Source of the DNA: Sphingosinicella sp041916975
GTDB taxonomy: Bacteria; Pseudomonadota; Alphaproteobacteria; Sphingomonadales; Sphingomonadaceae
Direction: 5' to 3'
Length of the DNA stretch: 64,000 nucleotides
NCBI RefSeq assembly: GCF_041916975.1
Contig: NZ_JAYRYK010000001.1
Location: 3,348,001 to 3,412,000, forward strand
The position numbers and the translations under genes are program-made. Of the stretch, positions 52,790 through 61,512 are shown piece after piece; position 1 is the stretch's first letter, and the number at the start of each line of letters is the position of its first letter. The notes beneath the pieces were generated by a model that worked only from the letters and a program-made list of their open reading frames with translations, was not told the DNA's origin and searched no databases.

Positions 52790-53452
52790 TTAAAGCAGGC
52801 CGAGCGTCTTGAAGCTTTTTATTCCGCTCTCGCTGACGACAACATGATCGTGAAGTTGAAGTCCAAGCACGCGCGCCGCATCGCGAACGTGGTTGGTGAG
52901 CTGGATATCGTCGCGACTGGGGGTCGGATCGCCGGAGGGGTGGTTGTGGATGAGAATGAGTGCGGTCGCGCCGACGTCGAGTGCGCGGTGTATCACCTCG
53001 CGAACGTAAACAGGCGCCTGGTTGACCGTACCGACGCCCATCTCCTCGTCCGTAATGAGCGCGTTCCGGGAATTCAGGAACAGCACCCGGAAATGCTCGC
53101 GCCGGCTGTGCCCGAGGCTCACATGGAGATAGTCATTCAGCGCCTGCCATCCCGTGATCACGTTGCCGTGCGTCAGCTCCCGGAAAAGCGCGCGTTCGAG
53201 GCTCTGCGCGACGGTTGCAAGGATATCGAGTCCCTTGGGCGGAACCCCGAGCTTGATGAGCATCGAAGGCGCGCTCGTCAGCACGCGCGGATAGCTGCCG
53301 CGTTCCGCGATCAGCGTTTCGGCGAGCCGGGTCGCCCTGGCGTCCGGCAGGACGAAGCCGAGCAAATGCGCGAGCAGCGCCCGGTCCGCGTCCGGGGCGC
53401 GGTCGCGGGGACATGCACAGGGTACGTCCCTGACATCCGATAAACTTCTCAC
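52790..53452 (-). CDS. radC: RadC-like JAB/MPN protein
   Basis: A 220-residue RadC-family protein. The JAMM motif is intact: HNHPSGDPTPSRDD from residue 169, with a Glu at REHFRVLFL earlier. The N-terminal helix-hairpin-helix region is short. RadC-like genes are common on mobile elements and are named for DNA repair, though a direct repair role is doubtful. GTG start. Confidence 0.88.
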   Translation of the reverse strand: MRSLSDVRDVPCACPRDRAPDADRALLAHLLGFVLPDARATRLAETLIAERGSYPRVLTSAPSMLIKLGVPPKGLDILATVAQSLERALFRELTHGNVITGWQALNDYLHVSLGHSRREHFRVLFLNSRNALITDEEMGVGTVNQAPVYVREVIHRALDVGATALILIHNHPSGDPTPSRDDIQLTNHVRDAARVLGLQLHDHVVVSESGIKSFKTLGLL

Positions 53453-53871
53453 GGCACGTCTCCCAGAATATCCAGGACGCGGCCGCGCAATTGTCGCCCC
53501 TCAATACGACTGGATGGGTCCAGTTCGTCCCCGGACCCTTTCCGGCCCGGTTTCGTCAATGCGCGGTTTCTTCAGTTCCCCGACTGTCAAACCGATGAGA
53601 ATTATATTTTGTAACGAAAACCCCTGGAACGCTCGCTTCCCAACGCGGTCCAGGTCCTGATCACCAGCATGTTGCGCTCCTCCATAACTTTTCTTGATTT
53701 AGCGTTCAGGAGAAGGCGAGATCATAACTCAACCGTATCGATTCGCCAGACGTGAATATAGGTGTGCCGACGATATGCGGCTTTCGATCGGAAAATCTTG
53801 ATTGTACCGCCGCCGCGATGTCTCTTTGCTTGCTTTGACAGCGGATGTTCTGCGCGATCCTGGCCTTTCAT
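53453..53871. other. Gene-free stretch
   Basis: About 420 bases, richer in A and T around 53600-53770, containing no supported gene. It would hold the radC promoter. Confidence 0.5.
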
Positions 53872-54066
53872 TCAGCACGGGATCATGTCTTCCACGGAGA
53901 GCCTGTCGAATCCGACGCGCCATGCGGCGATCCGCACCCGCCGCCCCACGAGCGCGTCTGCGCGGCGCGGCGCGTCGAGCTGCCAGGTTCCGCCGTCATC
54001 GCGCCTGAGCACGAGTCCGGTTTCGCTGCGCAGGAGCAGGCCGGTTTCGGTGACGCGTCTTGCCAT
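53872..54066 (-). CDS. DUF5818-like small protein
   Basis: A 64-residue beta-rich protein: MARRVTETGLLLRSETGLV, then GTWQLDAPRRADALVGRRV and the closing WRVGFDRLSVEDM. It is related in pattern to the protein at 35928-36140. The ATG overlaps the thermonuclease stop by four bases, so the two are coupled. Confidence 0.7.
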   Translation of the reverse strand: MARRVTETGLLLRSETGLVLRRDDGGTWQLDAPRRADALVGRRVRIAAWRVGFDRLSVEDMIPC

Positions 54067-54515
54067 CAGCGCGCGCAGCGCCGGTAGGCGCCTTTTGAAA
54101 AATGCGTCCATTCGTGCGCTGCGCCGAGCGCGATCAGGCGGCAGCCGAGATCGCTCTTGTCGGGGAGCCAGCACTGGGCGGCGGTGCGGTTGCCGCCCGC
54201 GCCGCCGTGGGAGCGGCAGGCGATGGGGCTGGCCTCCACAAGGCGGAGATGGCCGGTCGACGTGGCCCCGCTCGCGGCGGGCTGGAGGAGCTTGATCAGG
54301 ACGTCCCTCGCCGCGATGGGCGGCATGTCCGGGCACGGGTGATCGGCGCGGCAGGTGCCGTCCATTTCGCGCGCGGCGATCCCGTGGAGCCGAATGCGCG
54401 GGCCCTCGGCGCACCAGATCGGGCCGTCGGCGTCCCAGACCTGCACCGGCGTGCACGCGAAGATCTCGGCCTCCGGCACGACGAACACGGCAGCAGCAAG
54501 GATCGTGAACAGCAT
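54066..54515 (-). CDS. Thermonuclease-like (SNase) protein
   Basis: A 149-residue exported protein with a hydrophobic N-terminus (LFTILAAAVFVVPEAE). The SNase pattern IRLHGIAAREMDG corresponds to the RLxGIDAPE motif of the family. Four or more Cys follow. Some catalytic residues are hard to place, so activity is uncertain. It is upstream of the DUF5818-like gene. Confidence 0.72.
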   Translation of the reverse strand: MLFTILAAAVFVVPEAEIFACTPVQVWDADGPIWCAEGPRIRLHGIAAREMDGTCRADHPCPDMPPIAARDVLIKLLQPAASGATSTGHLRLVEASPIACRSHGGAGGNRTAAQCWLPDKSDLGCRLIALGAAHEWTHFSKGAYRRCAR

Positions 54516-54721
54516 TCAGGCGCGTTTTCTCATGGTCACAGACGACAAAGTCTGTCGCATGAGGCAGGGCCTGTTGTCACGGCGCCGCGTGTCAGGATGG
54601 ATGTCGAGAGACTTTCCCCCGCCGCTGCGCCGCGCGCGCCGCCCGGCGTTCACGCGAAGGGCAGGCAAGCACAAAGGCGGGGGCGGCGGCATATGGCTGC
54701 CGCCCCCGGTTTGCGCGCGTG

Positions 54722-55237
54722 TCAGAAGCGGAACAGGACGCCGACGACACCCTGATTGTTGATGACGTCGTCCTCGAAGTTCACGTGATTGAACTCGGCG
54801 CGGAGCGAGGCCTTGTCGCTGATCGCGGTCTCGACGCCGCCGCCGAAGCGGACGCCGTCGCCCCACGCGCTGACGCCGCCGCCGCTGATCTTGTTGCGCT
54901 GATAACCGATGCGGCCATAGAGGCCCGTCGCGTCATTGATCTTGAAGCCAGCGCGGGCGCTTGCGCCCCAGCCCCATTTGGCTTCAAGCCCGCCAGCATC
55001 GGCGGTGTTGAGGTCGATATTGCCTTCAACGCCGACGAACGCGCCGCCGAGCGGCATGTCATAGCCGACGAAGCCGGTGAGGCCGGCGCCGCTTGCACCC
55101 AAGCCCTCGAGGCTGCCGGAACCGTTCACGTTGTCGAGGGTCGCACCGAGACCGGCATAAGCGCCATTGAACACGTCGGCAGACGCAGGCGACACGACAG
55201 CGAGCGCCGCGAGCGACGCCAGAACGAATGTCTTCAT
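54722..55237 (-). CDS. Outer membrane beta-barrel protein (OmpA/OmpW-like)
   Basis: A 171-residue exported protein. The signal peptide ends at VSPASADVFN (about residue 20). Alternating strands rich in Gly, such as GAYAGLGATLDNVNG, GASARAGFKINDATG and FGGGVETAISDKASLRAEF, end with a terminal Phe (VVGVLFRF) as required for barrel assembly. Probably an eight-strand porin-like protein. AAAGGTAAG precedes the start. Confidence 0.88.
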   Translation of the reverse strand: MKTFVLASLAALAVVSPASADVFNGAYAGLGATLDNVNGSGSLEGLGASGAGLTGFVGYDMPLGGAFVGVEGNIDLNTADAGGLEAKWGWGASARAGFKINDATGLYGRIGYQRNKISGGGVSAWGDGVRFGGGVETAISDKASLRAEFNHVNFEDDVINNQGVVGVLFRF

Positions 55238-55650
55238 TTTTATGCTTACCTTTATTTGAATGAGCGAACAGCGCCGCTGCGCGAGACCTTGTTTTTTTAT
55301 CCAGCGGCGGCGCGGAAATAGGCACGGGTTTGCGGTGCGGCAAGGCGACAAAGGTCTTGATCTCAATCGGTAAACTTCGATGTTGCCGAATTGTGACACG
55401 CCCGACGCCCGTATTCCGGTTGAACAAGCGTGTAAGTAATGTGCCGGAAACCTCGCGGAAAGGTAGGGCGGTGCGAAGTCAAGTCCTAACGTGTGGTTAT
55501 ATTGTACAAATGTATCATCTCGCAAATCGGCTCATCGTCAAAGCCGTCAAGAAAAAACTGTGCCGACTGCTAAAAAAATACTTGCCTGTCATTCAGGGAA
55601 AATTGCGAAGGGCATACTTGAATCGCGCGGCGACAGCCTCGGGAATCGAT
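55238..55650. other. Gene-free stretch upstream of the barrel gene
   Basis: About 410 bases with no supported gene. The plus-strand open frame that starts here continues through the dinB region as an antisense shadow. The segment should hold the promoter for the outer-membrane gene. Confidence 0.5.
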
Positions 55651-56715
55651 TCAGAAAAGGGGCAGTGGGGTGTCCGGATCGGCCGCCGTGAAATTCGAAA
55701 TCGTCACACCCACGAGCCTTATCCCCTTGCGTGTCGGCAGCACGCTCCGAATGAGCGCAAGGCTGAGTTCGTGAAGCCGTTCCCGGCTGGTCACGGGAGC
55801 CGAATCGCTGCGGCTGCGCGTGACCTGCGTGAAATCCTGGTATTTCACCTTGACGGTCACGGTGCGTCCGAACGCCTGCGTTTTTTCGCACCACGCCCAG
55901 ACGTCGTCGGCCTGCCCGAGCACACCGGTTTCGATGTCCGCGTTTTCGGTGAGATCGCGGTTGAACGTTGTTTCGCTGCCTGCCGATTTGCGCACCCGAT
56001 CGGGATCGACGGGCCGGTTGTCCTCGCCGCGTGCGATCGCATGATACCATTCCGCGGAACTTCCGAAATGCTGCCGGAGGAACGCGAGGGACTTTTCGCG
56101 AAGATCGCGCCCGCTCTCGATGCCGAGCCGCTTCATTTTCGCGGCCGTGACCGGACCCACGCCGTGAAAGCGCGCGACGGGGAGTGTCTCGACCCACGCT
56201 GCGCCCATGTCGGGCGTGACGGCGAACTGGCCGTTCGGCTTGCGCTGATCGGAGGCGAGCTTGGCGAGAAACTTGTTGTAGGAGACGCCCGCCGACGCGG
56301 TGAGCCCGGTTTCAGCAAGAATGCGCGCGCGGATGTCCTTCGCGGTGTCCCACGCGGTCGGGAGACCGCGGCGGTTGGCGGTTACGTCGAGATAGGCCTC
56401 GTCGAGCGAGAGCGGCTGGATGAGATCGGTGTAGTCGGCGAAGATCGCGTGAATCTGCTTCGAAACGGCGCGGTAAACATCGAAGCGCGGCGGCACGAAG
56501 ATAAGTTCGGGGCATCGTCGGAGCGCCGATACCGACGGCATTGCCGAACGCACACCAAACACGCGTGCCTCGTAGCTTGCCGCTGCGACGACGCCGCGCG
56601 CGGCGCCGTGGCCCACGGCAACGGGCTTGCCACGAAGCGATGGATCGTCGCGCTGCTCGACCGACGCAAAGAAGGCGTCCATATCGATATGGATGATCTT
56701 GCGAACCGGGCTCAT
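55651..56715 (-). CDS. dinB: DNA polymerase IV
   Basis: A 354-residue Y-family translesion polymerase. Catalytic residues lie in HIDMDAFFASVE (about residue 9) and PLSLDEAYLDVT (about 98). The helix-hairpin-helix region has FHGVGPVTAAKMKRLGI. The C-terminal little-finger domain is complete, with the end TPLPLF. Full length. It adds to the DNA-damage genes in this block. Confidence 0.96.
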   Translation of the reverse strand: MSPVRKIIHIDMDAFFASVEQRDDPSLRGKPVAVGHGAARGVVAAASYEARVFGVRSAMPSVSALRRCPELIFVPPRFDVYRAVSKQIHAIFADYTDLIQPLSLDEAYLDVTANRRGLPTAWDTAKDIRARILAETGLTASAGVSYNKFLAKLASDQRKPNGQFAVTPDMGAAWVETLPVARFHGVGPVTAAKMKRLGIESGRDLREKSLAFLRQHFGSSAEWYHAIARGEDNRPVDPDRVRKSAGSETTFNRDLTENADIETGVLGQADDVWAWCEKTQAFGRTVTVKVKYQDFTQVTRSRSDSAPVTSRERLHELSLALIRSVLPTRKGIRLVGVTISNFTAADPDTPLPLF

Positions 56716-56754
56716 GCAGGTGTGTTCTAGAGCGTGATGATCTTAGGCTGAAGC

Positions 56755-56935
56755 CTATCCATTGTTTCTGACGTCGTTGGCGTATTCGCTGGGAGAGACG
56801 GCATCGCGCAGGGTTCGGATGCGTTTCCAGTTGGGTTCGACGGATTGTTCGTTCGCCATTCGCAGGCGAGTCTTGAGCTTGGCGAAGACCTGCTCGATCG
56901 GGTTGAGGTTGGGTCTGTAGGGCGGGAGGGAAGTG
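56755..56935 (-). pseudogene. IS630-type transposase C-terminal remnant
   Basis: About 60 residues reading LPPYRPNLNPIEQVFAKLK and ending DVRNNG, the C-terminal part of an IS630-family transposase. The N-terminal catalytic part and the ends are missing, so it is a dead fragment beside dinB. Confidence 0.8.
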
Positions 56936-57051
56936 TACGCTCGCGATGGGTGCAGAGATTGGGAGCGCGAAAGCTGAAGCTGTAATTCTGGATTACGAAA
57001 GGCAGAGATCAAACAGATTGGTTTGATCCCTGAAGGACCGCCCTGTTGGCT

Positions 57052-57606
57052 TTAGCTGAACGCCGCGACCAGCGCGTCGACATCGGACATGGGCAGGTAC
57101 ATGCGTAGGTCGTTCGACGGAAGTGGGACGAAGCCATAAGAGGCATAGAGCGTCTTGCGTTGCTCGACGCGCGCGGGGTTGCCGCAGTCGAGCACGTCCA
57201 GCAACACCACGCGAATCCCGATTTCGGCGGCCGCGCCGGCGATACGGCGGAGGCAGTCGACGAGCAGGTCGCCGCCAAAGCCCCGGCCCTGATATTTGCT
57301 GTCGACGCCGATCATCGAGATATAGGCGGCAGGGATGATGCCGTGGCCGGGCCGGTCCCGTTTGAACGGGTCGGGTAGTTCGGCATAGTGAACCGCGTGG
57401 GCGTTGGTCGCGTAAAATCCGATCAGGCCGCCGTCCGGTGTGGTCAGCACATAAACGCGTGTATTACCGGCTTTCGCGAGCTTGTTCGCGGTCCTTCTGA
57501 AATAATTGTCGACCTGCTCGATGCCGCATGAAAAAGCCGCGCGATCATGCTTTGATGGATCGAGCGGCTCTATGATGCATTTTGCATCCGCATTTTCGCC
57601 GCTCAC
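57052..57606 (-). CDS. GNAT acetyltransferase toxin (TacT-like)
   Basis: A 184-residue GNAT protein. The acetyl-CoA loop SKYQGRGFGGDLL is at about residues 102-114, preceded by AAYISMIGVD. The ending FVPLPSNDLRMYLPM is typical of TacT/AtaT-like toxins, which acetylate aminoacyl-tRNA and block translation. The start overlaps the DUF1778 gene stop (ATGA), the standard antitoxin-first order. Confidence 0.9.
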   Translation of the reverse strand: MSGENADAKCIIEPLDPSKHDRAAFSCGIEQVDNYFRRTANKLAKAGNTRVYVLTTPDGGLIGFYATNAHAVHYAELPDPFKRDRPGHGIIPAAYISMIGVDSKYQGRGFGGDLLVDCLRRIAGAAAEIGIRVVLLDVLDCGNPARVEQRKTLYASYGFVPLPSNDLRMYLPMSDVDALVAAFS

Positions 57607-57908
57607 CGGCTTTCGATCGTCTCGCGGTGACGCGCGAATGCAGCGCGCAGCCTGTCGGACGGCGCCGCCGGACGGTCGAGCGCGGCAAGGAAAGCTGCAT
57701 GATCGACGGGCTGGAGTGTCGTGTGCTCGTGCGCGGAAATCGTTTCCATGGCAGCCTTGTAGGCCGCGTTCATCGTGAAGACGGAATCGTCCACGCCCGC
57801 GAGCGCCGCGGCTTTCTGGATGGTTTCCTTGATGCGCGGCTTGGTCCGAAACGACATGCGTTCCGTACTCCGCTCATCGATCGCGTCGGTGATGCCGTGG
57901 CTCAGCAT
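57603..57908 (-). CDS. DUF1778 ribbon-helix-helix antitoxin (TacA-like)
   Basis: A 101-residue antitoxin. The core MSFRTKPRIKETIQKAAALA is a ribbon-helix-helix of the DUF1778 family, and the C-terminal half would wrap around the toxin. AAAGGAG six bases before the ATG fixes the start at 57908. Inverted repeats lie just upstream. Confidence 0.9.
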   Translation of the reverse strand: MLSHGITDAIDERSTERMSFRTKPRIKETIQKAAALAGVDDSVFTMNAAYKAAMETISAHEHTTLQPVDHAAFLAALDRPAAPSDRLRAAFARHRETIESR

Positions 57909-57930
57909 GGCCGTCTCCTTTCATGCATCA

Positions 57931-57982
57931 TGTACGCCTCTACGGCGTACATTTCAAGATATGTGCGCCGTAGAGGCGTACA
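57931..57982. promoter_or_regulatory. Probable operator of the DUF1778-GNAT pair
   Basis: Two copies of a 21-base motif with core TACGCCTCTACGGCG in opposite directions, at 57931-57951 and 57962-57982, starting 22 bases upstream of the antitoxin ATG. The first copy is itself palindromic (TACGCC/GGCGTA). This fits autorepression by the antitoxin-toxin complex. Confidence 0.65.
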
Positions 57983-58141
57983 TGCAGTGGCGGCATGATG
58001 TCCTGCCTCTCATCGCGAGAAGGACGGCTTGAAAGCGCCGGGAGCCCGCTGCGCGATTTTCCGGATTGAAAATCCTGCTCCACCGCCGTGTTGGCGCATC
58101 CCTTTTTGACAGGCCCGGCGCATATGTTTGCGCGCGAGGTT

Positions 58142-58330
58142 CTAGATCGGCAGCCGCAGCTGGTTGCGGTCCACCTCCAGCGCGCCGTCGAGCCGCCGAA
58201 CAACGCTCTCCGCGAGCGCACGTGCGGCGGCGAGCCGAGCGGTTTCGCTATGCATTGCAAGCCCGATGCGGGCGCCGAGTGGGGCGGTCAGGAGCAGGGT
58301 TGCAAGTTCGGAAGGATCGATTCGAGACAT
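58142..58330 (-). CDS. Small DUF6771-like protein
   Basis: A 62-residue protein: SRIDPSELATLLLTAPLGAR then ESVVRRLDGALEVDRNQLRL. It resembles small sphingomonad proteins of the DUF6771 type; the assignment is tentative. An alternative start at 58357 adds nine residues. Confidence 0.5.
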   Translation of the reverse strand: MSRIDPSELATLLLTAPLGARIGLAMHSETARLAAARALAESVVRRLDGALEVDRNQLRLPI

Positions 58331-58440
58331 GGCTGGAAGAGAACATAGATAGAACATTCTTGCAACGGTGTCTTCCGGTCGGGTGCTTGGTGCCGTAGGG
58401 GGGGCAGCAAGACCCGCCGACGTTTTTCCAGGGATAAACC

Positions 58441-58779
58441 GTGTTTGCTGCTGCGCTCATCCTGTCGTGCCTCGCGCCTCCAGTCCACGACGGGGACAGT
58501 CTGCGTTGCCAGGGCGAACGGGTGCGGCTGGTCGGCATCGATGCGCCCGAAATGGCGGAGAGCCCCCGCTGCAAGGATGCGCGGCGGTTTCGGTCGGACT
58601 GCGATCCGGGACGTGCGGCGGCATCGCGGGATTTTCTGCGGGCGCTGACGCGGGGCGAAGTGCGTTGCACGGTGACGGGTCGTGACGCCTACGGCCGTGC
58701 GCTCGCCCGGTGCGTGTCGGACGGTGTGGACCTCAATCGTGCCATGCTGCGGGCGGGGATGGCGCGCCGCTACCGGTGA
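58441..58779 (+). CDS. Thermonuclease family protein
   Basis: A 112-residue SNase-like protein. HDGDSLRCQGERVRLVGIDA continues into PEMAESP, giving the family motif with its Arg and Glu; GRDAYGRALARC holds the second Arg. The mature domain is close to the family minimum, and a hydrophobic N-terminus (FAAALILSCLAPP) suggests export. GTG start with AGGG seven bases upstream. It precedes the excalibur paralogue. Confidence 0.88.
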   Translation: MFAAALILSCLAPPVHDGDSLRCQGERVRLVGIDAPEMAESPRCKDARRFRSDCDPGRAAASRDFLRALTRGEVRCTVTGRDAYGRALARCVSDGVDLNRAMLRAGMARRYR

Positions 58780-58791
58780 GGTGAGCGCGGC

Positions 58792-58809
58792 AACGTCCGG
58801 TTTACCGCT
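58792..58809 (+). promoter_or_regulatory. Conserved element upstream of excalibur gene, copy 2
   Basis: The same 18 bases as at 47398-47415, placed 19 bases before the ATG at 58829. See copy 1 for its internal palindrome. Confidence 0.6.
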
Positions 58810-58828
58810 TTGCCGGTACGGTTCGGGC

Positions 58829-59215
58829 ATGGGCTCCCGGAAACCGTCCCGCACGAACGTTGTCGCCTTCGGCGCCCGCGCCCGCACGCGCAGGCAGGTT
58901 CGGCAGCGTCATGGGATCGTCCGGATTCTCGGGATCGGCGGGCTTGCCGGGGTGGCGCTCGGCGCTGCCGTGGGGCTTCAGGAAAGCGGCGACCTCGGGA
59001 ACGCGGCCAGGTTCGTCGGGGCGGTTTCGAAAGAGGTCGCGGTTTCGCAGGGGATCGCGCGGGCCAGCGCGCCGCCGCCCGGCGCTTATTATCGTTACTG
59101 CGCCGATGCCCGCGCTGCCGGGGTCGCGCCGCTTTACGCTGGCGAGCCGGGCTATCGCCCAGCGCTCGACCGCGACGGCGACGGTGTCGCGTGCGAGCCC
59201 TACCGGGGGCGCTGA
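58829..59215 (+). CDS. Excalibur-domain membrane protein (paralogue)
   Basis: A 128-residue protein parallel to that at 47434: basic N-terminus, membrane helix at about residues 34-50, and an excalibur domain with YYRYCADARAAG and LDRDGDGVACEPYRG. The C-terminal 50 residues are almost identical, while the N-terminal part has diverged. This and the shared upstream element point to a duplicated module. Confidence 0.82.
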   Translation: MGSRKPSRTNVVAFGARARTRRQVRQRHGIVRILGIGGLAGVALGAAVGLQESGDLGNAARFVGAVSKEVAVSQGIARASAPPPGAYYRYCADARAAGVAPLYAGEPGYRPALDRDGDGVACEPYRGR

Positions 59216-59316
59216 GGGCGGGCGCCATCCTTGCGTTTCAAGTTTTTCCGTACGGCACGCGCGTTTACGGCAGCAGAAATGCGGGCGCGGGGGAGGCGCC
59301 CGCGCCCGCATGCGTC

Positions 59317-61050
59317 TCAGGCGGCGAGCCTCGCTGTTTCCGCGTCCGGCGCGTCCACCGCGACGGGGCCGGGCGCGGCGTCGCCATAATGCGACGCCGG
59401 GAACCGCATCCAGCGCGGCACCCAGCGGGTCACGCGGGGGCGTCCGTTGCTGCCGCTGAGATGGTCGCCGAGGATCGAGCGCAGCACCTTGCCCGCCGCG
59501 CCGTGGTTGGCGTCGGCGACGGCCTTGCCCGCCACCTCGGCAACGAGCGCGGAGAGGGTTCCCTTGTCGCGGACGAGGCCGAGGAAGGCGTCGTCGGCCT
59601 GCCACCAGTCGGCCATGTCGATGCCGAGATGGACGCCGAGCGCGGCGATGACGGGATCGCCCGCCGCGAGCGTTTCGCCCATGACGACGGCGAGGATATC
59701 GAGAACGACACCGTCGGGAAGCTCGGCGAGACGCAGGAACAGCGCGGCAAGGTCGCGTACGCCGTAGGCGCCGATGACGCTCGGGCAGTCGGCGTCGAGT
59801 CCGAGCACGTCGAGGACGGCGCGGCGCTTGCTGTCGAACGCGGTTTCTCCGGCGGAGGTTTCGACGCTCTCGGCGACGGCCTCGCTTGCCGCCGTCTGCG
59901 GTTCACGGCGGACCGACCAGAGGGTGGAACCGCAGACCGCGTGCGCGAGCATGAGGCGGAGCGCGGCACCGGGATGCGCGGTGAGCACGGCGCGGACGGC
60001 GGCATGGCGGTGGAGGTCGAGATAGGCGCGGAGTGCCTTGCTGATCTCGGCGCGCGGCAACGGGGCGGGCGCGGCATCGGCGCCGCCGCGAAGCCGTTTC
60101 GCCTCGCGGCGGGTGATATAGCCTTCGTGGAAGACGACCTCGCCGGTGCTGCGCACGTCAATGTAGACGCGTCCGCCCTTGCGCCGCGCGCATTTCTCAT
60201 GCTCCCAGCTTTGGAACGGCGTGTCGGGGCCAAGGATGACGACCTCCTGCCATCCCGCCGCGCGGTACGCGTCGGCGCGGGCGGCGACGGCGGCGTTCTG
60301 CGCGGTCCAGAACGCGTCGGCATCGGCGAACCAGCGCGTTTCCCTGAACAGGTCTTCGGCAATCGCGAGGCCGCTCGCATCGACATCGAACAGCGCGTGA
60401 TCGGCGGGAATGGACGCGCCGCCGAAGAGCCATGCCCTCAGGCGCTCGCCGGTGGGGGCGTGGCTGTCCGCGTCATCGAGACGCGCAAGCCATGCCTGCT
60501 GCTGGCGCTTGGTGGCAAGGGTGAGGTGGCGGATGCTCGCAGTGTCGATGTCGCCGCGCCGGTAGAGGCTGCGGAGGCGCGGCAGCAGGTTGCCGAGCGC
60601 GAGGATGCGGCGGACGGCGCTGTCCGCAAGCCCGAACGTCGCGGCGATGTCGGCGGGCGTGCGGCCTTCGCGGGTAAGGCGCACGAAGGTTTCCCACTGG
60701 GCGACCTCGTCGGGATCGAGGCGGGCGAGGTTCTCGATGAGCGAGGCCTCGACGGCGGCGGCATCGTCGCCGTCGTCGATAATCGCGCAGGCCAACATCG
60801 CGGCGTCCGCATCGTCGGGGCGTTCGGCGGCGACGGCGAGCGCGGCGTGGAAGCGGCGGCGTCCGGCGACGATCTCGAAGGTGCCGCCAGTGCTGCCCGT
60901 GCTGCCGCCTGCGCGAACGAGAACGGGGACGAGCACGCCACGCGCGCGGACCGAGGGGAGGATGTCGCCGACGTCGGGCGGGCGCTTGCCGTGGCGCATG
61001 TTGGCGCGGCTGACGCTGAGGCTGGCGAGCGGGATGAAGTCGAGTTTCAT
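59317..61050 (-). CDS. ParB/Spo0J-like nuclease-domain protein
   Basis: A 577-residue protein. The N-terminal ParB domain runs to about residue 110 (IPLASLSVSRANMRHG, then IVAGRRRFHAAL and AASLIENLARLDPDEVAQW-type stretch), followed by a helix-turn-helix region with PADIAATFGLADSAVRRIL. The long C-terminal part is not recognised. Plasmid- and ICE-encoded proteins of this kind accompany DUF2958. No ParA gene is adjacent. ATG at 61050 gives MKLDFIPLASL; the frame extends to 61107. Confidence 0.88.
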   Translation of the reverse strand: MKLDFIPLASLSVSRANMRHGKRPPDVGDILPSVRARGVLVPVLVRAGGSTGSTGGTFEIVAGRRRFHAALAVAAERPDDADAAMLACAIIDDGDDAAAVEASLIENLARLDPDEVAQWETFVRLTREGRTPADIAATFGLADSAVRRILALGNLLPRLRSLYRRGDIDTASIRHLTLATKRQQQAWLARLDDADSHAPTGERLRAWLFGGASIPADHALFDVDASGLAIAEDLFRETRWFADADAFWTAQNAAVAARADAYRAAGWQEVVILGPDTPFQSWEHEKCARRKGGRVYIDVRSTGEVVFHEGYITRREAKRLRGGADAAPAPLPRAEISKALRAYLDLHRHAAVRAVLTAHPGAALRLMLAHAVCGSTLWSVRREPQTAASEAVAESVETSAGETAFDSKRRAVLDVLGLDADCPSVIGAYGVRDLAALFLRLAELPDGVVLDILAVVMGETLAAGDPVIAALGVHLGIDMADWWQADDAFLGLVRDKGTLSALVAEVAGKAVADANHGAAGKVLRSILGDHLSGSNGRPRVTRWVPRWMRFPASHYGDAAPGPVAVDAPDAETARLAA

Positions 61051-61140
61051 GGGAATGGTCCTTTCAGGTTCGAACTGCGGCGAATGCGCGCCGCGCGCCT
61101 TTCGCACCGCGCCGCTTGGAACGGCGGGCGCGGAAGCGGG

Positions 61141-61512
61141 TCAGGCTTTGGCCATGCGCACGAGCGCGGCCTCGGCGGCGATGATCGAGCCGGTACGGCG
61201 GGCAAGGTCGGCCCATGCCGAGATCGGGGCCGTGCTCGTGAAATGAAGATCGCGTTCGATGCGCAGCCCGAAGCGCAGGCGGATCGCGGCGATTTCGGAA
61301 AGGCTGAACGAGCCGAGCTCGGGGCAGCCGAAGCCGAGATCGGCGAGGCCGAACAGCGTGTCGCCGTCGGCGTCGAGTTCGGTCGCGAGCCATGTCGCGC
61401 CACCGCAGGGGTTGAAGAACTTGACGGCGGGCGGCGGGTCGTGGCGACGGCGTGCGGCGGCGTCGGCATTGACGCGCAGCGTGGTGCGCAAGGGTGGGGT
61501 GAGAAGCTCCAT
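61141..61512 (-). CDS. DUF2958 family protein
   Basis: A 123-residue protein with KFFNPCGGATWLATELDADG and TLFGLADLGFGCPELG, typical of DUF2958, a family of unknown function on mobile elements. It precedes the ParB-like gene by 90 bases on the same strand. It is the last recognised gene of the element. Confidence 0.88.
   Translation of the reverse strand: MELLTPPLRTTLRVNADAAARRRHDPPPAVKFFNPCGGATWLATELDADGDTLFGLADLGFGCPELGSFSLSEIAAIRLRFGLRIERDLHFTSTAPISAWADLARRTGSIIAAEAALVRMAKA

Noticed and set aside
55330..56730. 466-codon plus-strand open frame
   Set aside because: Antisense shadow of dinB, whose catalytic motifs are clear on the minus strand.
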